Below, piece after piece: positions 59,750-64,000 of a stretch of DNA of 64,000 nt. Source of the stretch: Torreya grandis (Eukaryota; Streptophyta; Pinopsida; Cupressales; Taxaceae); assembly GCA_037957365.1 (NCBI GenBank), contig JARHVA010005487.1, positions 7,501 to 71,500 on the forward strand, written 5' to 3'. Position 1 is the first letter of the stretch. The number at the start of each line of letters is the position of its first letter. A program made the translations under genes and the position numbers. Below the pieces are notes generated by a model, which saw only the letters and a list, made by a program, of their open reading frames with translations, was not told the origin of the DNA and did no database searches.

Positions 59750-62700
59750 ATGTTTAAATCCTCATCAAACCCCAAATATAAACCTAAATATAGAGACACC
59801 CTATTATTAGAAGGCTAATCAATTAAAGAATTATAATGAGGTGTTTAAGAAAATCAAATAGGTACCCAAGAAATCAGGTTACAATAATGATGAGAAGGCT
59901 AAGTTTGAAGACACTCTTTAGGCTTATAAGAAGTATGGTCTATAAAGGGTTACATACAAACTTGAGATATTTCCATACACTAACTTTTTTGGTAACCTTC
60001 TCCTTACTATCAAGTGAGTAAAATACAACTTCTATGATTGGGTCTACTCAGCCAACTCTTAACAGTAGTTGACTTCTTTAGGACCCCCTACAAAACATAT
60101 TACTCTCTCCCAAATTTCATATTTTTATATGATACAATGGTGGTGTAGACATGGACTAAAACTTATAATTTATGAGGTCCTATAATACTAGGCTAAGAAT
60201 CAAGAAGCCAAGTGGGTGATAAAGAAAGACATCAATACATACATAATCTACACCTTCTAAGAGGAGCTTTGGGTGGGTATGATTTTACTAAATAGACTGT
60301 TTATGGCCCCGGAATTCCTACATGTTAATAAATTATGGGTACACCTAATCCACATTATTACCACTATTTCTGAGGTCCCATACATGGGAGGGATAATCAA
60401 ATTCAAGTTGGTTAATGCCATAATAGATGACGAAGTAGATGGGAGCATCTATATGATGAGCTCTCTCATTAACATGGTCTATGGGGCACTCAACTTCAAG
60501 ACATTTTATTTTTTTATGTGGATTATTGGGGGTTTAGGTGTCCATGTAGTCTTTTATAAGCTATACGTCTACTAGTAAAATAACCATATCTAAGATATAT
60601 ATGAGTACTTAGACTCGATGGTGTATAATTCCATTAATGATTCCATAATGTCATACATATCATAGAAAATGAGAGACTCTCTTAGATCCATCAACGATTA
60701 TTGGTAAATCTTAGATCCATCAAAGACTATTGGTAAATCTAAGAGGACACTAGGATTCAAGTCATAGGCATTCTCAATCATCCCCTCTAACTACCATAAT
60801 TCCTCCTAAATCATCTGGTAGAATAGGAGATCATGTGCTAACTTGTGGATTGTTTTGTCTTTTGCTTCAACCTCTAATAGAAGGCATGTCTTCCACTCTC
60901 AATTATCATTCAACACCATGTTTATAAGGCATTTCATCCTCTCCAAAAAATGGTGATTAATAAAGATTACTTTGATCTAGGGAGAGCCAATATTTGACAT
61001 TTAGACCTAAAGGGAATGATGAAGGCTCATTTGGCAAGGTATTGTACTCACCTAAACATCAATTATGACCACCAATCAAAATATAAAGATGAGTTATACT
61101 TAGACACTTAAAATTACCAAGAGGTGTTAGCCTAAATCTAGGCCTATAAAAATAATAAAGGAAATAAAGTCCAGTTAAGGCCATCTACGACCCCTCCTGC
61201 ACCAATTTATTCTACAAAATATGTCACCTTGACTCTTATAATGATTTATAGAAGGATTCTATAGTTTATTCCACTACCTTATCCTCTATGAACACTTTAT
61301 CCTCATATTATGACTCTACCTCCTCCTCATTTATCAATGTTTGTTCAATATTCCCTAGCTCCACCATCTCCTTCTCCAACATCTCCATCAATCTAGCCCC
61401 AACCAAGCTAAACCTTCATAACTTGATATTAGGTAGTCCAAGCAAAAGTGACTCAACTATATGTACCTCAATACTAGGCCACATATACCCTAAGGTTTAA
61501 TGTTATTAGTATCTCATAGGCAATCCCAAAGTGAGGATCCTAACAAGTGTTGATGTAGGTTACTCCCCTTACTCATTCCACTTTCTAGGTTCCTTCCCTC
61601 ACTCCTTCCATTTTATAGTTCCTTCTCATGATGACACTTAGTTTTTGACCCCTTAAAAAAAATACTCAAGTGGTGCCTCCTCTATTATATATTATGTCTC
61701 CTTCACTATTCACCTAAGTACACTTAGCCTTAGTCCTCCCAAAGATCCTCACTTCTTCATTTACCTCTACTCCTTCTATTCCCCAACCCAAAACCTCTCA
61801 AATATATGTACCTATATGTGTACCTCCTTTAGAAGATGAAACTTCAATATTTAGGAGTGTATCTCATGTCTTTAAACCATGATAACATCCCCTCCATTTG
61901 TATTGTTACCCACTTTGCCAATCCAAAAAAATACATAGTCATCTTGTAGCTCTTATTATATTATGAAAGTCCCTCTATCATAAAACCTAAATTTGAATTA
62001 GGTAAAAGATTAAATAATAAGTAGAAGGTGACTCATCCTTAGGTTTTAGTCTACATACATTTCCTCAAACATGAGCCATGGTAACTCTATTTATTGTTCC
62101 TTGACCCCCTTTTTATCAACCTTAAAACTCATGGATCTAGTTTTAACTAGCCAATATATTCCTTTATGATAAATACTCAACTCCTAGGATTCCTTTCCCC
62201 TAAAGTGGGCATGACCCAAGATCAATGGTAGGTATAGATGTTCCTTTGATCCTCTATATTCATGTTTCTTCCCTTTGCTTCCATACCCCCTCCCCATCCA
62301 CTATTTTCCTCATTCACACCTTGTACTTCCTTGACATCCCCTCCAACTCATCCTCTATCAATTTATACCATCACTACCAACCCTCCAACACTTCCCAAAA
62401 CATGGGGGATGGTTCTAATGTTGTAAGCACTTATGATGACAATAGAATGTGACTTGGCCATGTAATGTAGTTTTTACCATGCCCCTAGGAGAAAGAGGAT
62501 GTCCCTCACATATAAATTTATCTAAGAGGATAAATTATTGGTTTTGTAGATCAATTAATATTTATTTTCCCTAACCAAAGTGAGGACCTCCACTGGGGAG
62601 GAGAACGTACTTTAGGATGCACTCTATGTTCTTTTCAAAAGCCACAACATGTCAAAGAATCTCCTTGAGGATATGCAAAGTCAAGTTCAAACCTTAGAGG

Positions 62701-63408
62701 CCCATGTATAGAGCTCCTTCCCTACTAGAATAATTGGGTAGGTAAAGTATTCCTTATTATTACTCTTCTTAGTTTTGGTGAAGGTGGTGGAGACTATGGT
62801 AGACCAATGTGCTTATTTAATTTAATTGAGAGGAAATTGAAGATTGATAGGAAATTTAAGAAGCTCTTGGTGATAATTAATAAAGGCATGTTCTTGGAGT
62901 TCAAATTGATGCCCACTTTAGAATTAGGGATGTATCAAATTTATGTTGGGAACATGAAAATGGATATGGAGGAGTGGCTTACTATGGATAAAACTATGAT
63001 AGGACCCTTGGAAGATGGTAGTATTAAGATATTGGGATACATTAAGGAAGTCAATATCTCTATGTTATTCTACTCGAATAGCACCCTACTAGACAAGGGA
63101 GAATTTAGAGTCCACCTAGGTCCCTTTGACTAGGTTATGAGGAAAAATATTTCTAAGGAAAATAAGGAAGGGATCTGAATAGTTATAGAGATTTTAACAT
63201 AGTATAAAGTGAGTATCAACTAGGTTCTGAGGTCTAGATGTCAAAAGAGGCTCCTTTCTAGGTGTACTAGAGATTGGTGACCCAAACTAAGATAATATTC
63301 AAAGATATCTTGATGAACCTAACTAAGTTGGACTAAGATTTAAACCTCATGGAATTCATGCTATAATCCAAGGTTTCAAGGTTAAAGAAGTTAGGAGTTG
63401 GATCCTCA
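59750..63408 (+). pseudogene. Third long LTR-type ORF of unknown function
   Basis: The start MFKSSSNPKYKPKYRDTLLL is followed by a frame reading FEDTLXAYKKYG, LEIFPYTNFFGNLLLTIK, KHITLSQISYFYMIQWWCRH and then a 100-codon open part (60273-60575: MGMILLNRLFMAPEFLHVNK, HIITTISEVPYMGGIIKFKL, SIYMMSSLINMVYGALNFKT). A Ser/Thr/Pro-rich middle spans about 61200-62450. A charged C-terminal part (about 62500-63408) includes an open 108-codon stretch and ends KKLGVGSS. Length (3.66 kb) and plan (globular N-half, low-complexity linker, charged C-half) parallel the ORFs in the giant LTRs, though sequence similarity is not obvious by eye. No named domain; many stops. Confidence 0.6.
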
Positions 63409-64000
63409 TAGCCACCATCACATATTAATTGAGTGGTATGTTAAATTCTAAATATGTATCATAGGTGTCCAGAGTACTTAAGAAACACTTCTCATTTTTT
63501 AATTCTCTAAACTCATCACATGAGTTGTATTTTATGATAATCTTGTTATCTATTGATGAAATAGAGACAAAACAAGTAGACTACTCACAATATTTATAAT
63601 ATTTGGTGGTTGGGAGCCACCATGGAAAAATAGTTAATCTATGCAAAATTTGAAATATTATATGCTAATTAGAGTGAATTATGATCAATAGCTAATATAA
63701 GAACTAATTTAATATGGATATTTAAAATGAGAACTAAGCTAAAGTGATTTGGTTAAAAAAAGGAGTAAAGGGAAGGGTAGGGTAGAAAAGAAAGATTTCA
63801 TTGGTCTTTGTTATAGACATTATGACAAAGTTTAAATCTCATCTGAACATGCATTTAACTAGTGTATGAAGTGAATAAGCTTAATCTCAAATAATAACAT
63901 ACATTAGGAAAGATTCTAAGGAAGGTATGAAATGATGCAAATAGGAACCAGGTTCACTTTAAAGATTCACTCTTGCAAGCAAACAGCATTAGCCCAAATG
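63409..64000. other. Downstream LTR-like sequence, no gene
   Basis: AT-rich DNA after the ORF, running off the window. No LTR end or primer site was seen. Confidence 0.35.

Overview
This window looks like intergenic DNA from a large plant genome, most likely a gymnosperm or conifer. That assignment is an inference. It rests on AT-rich sequence with very few CpGs, stacked and strongly decayed retrotransposons, very large Tat-type Ty3/gypsy elements, and long ORFs of unknown function inside LTRs, which I associate with conifer repeats. I found no intact host gene, no tRNA or rRNA and no CRISPR array. Almost every coding region is broken by stops and frameshifts. Many stops sit where the family has Gln or Trp, as expected from deamination of methylated cytosine.

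Layout, left to right. 1-801 (-): fragment of an unknown protein resembling LTR-borne ORFs. About 1095-7090 (-): a near-complete plant L1-type LINE with a DUF4283-like ORF1, endonuclease, reverse transcriptase, RT zinc-binding domain and RNase H. About 8600-16361 (+): a SIRE-like Ty1/copia element with gag, protease, integrase, RT, RNase H, polypurine tract and a 2.8 kb 3' LTR; its 5' LTR is missing. About 16380-22800: degenerate repeat fields, a possible LTR promoter, a 41-bp minisatellite and an orphan Ty3/gypsy gag. 22833-28067: a pair of ~0.75 kb LTRs flanking a non-coding interior that holds a ~740 bp composite dinucleotide microsatellite. 28200-29480 (-): a decayed plant-mobile-domain ORF. 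30344-36998: a pair of ~2.28 kb LTRs around a 2.1 kb interior with an acidic antisense ORF and a tRNA-Arg-type primer site.

38725-57599 (+): the main object of the window, an ~18.9 kb Ty3/gypsy Tat-like element with two ~6.3 kb LTRs. Each LTR carries its own ~3.6 kb ORF with a proline-rich linker and a charged, coiled-coil-like C-terminal half. The 6.3 kb interior encodes gag, protease, an archaeal-type RNase H placed before the RT, then RT, conventional RNase H and integrase. It is bounded by a near-match 5-bp target duplication and seems to have landed inside the LTR of another large element. That LTR starts at 38112 and probably resumes at 57605; it contains an ~86-bp tandem repeat array and a third ~3.7 kb LTR-type ORF (59750-63408).

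How they work together: within each element the pieces are the usual reverse-transcription and integration kit, now inactive. The most unusual features are the ORF-bearing giant LTRs, the RNase H order, repeated antisense ORFs just upstream of LTRs, and a TATA box that appears to have grown into an AT microsatellite in one LTR copy.
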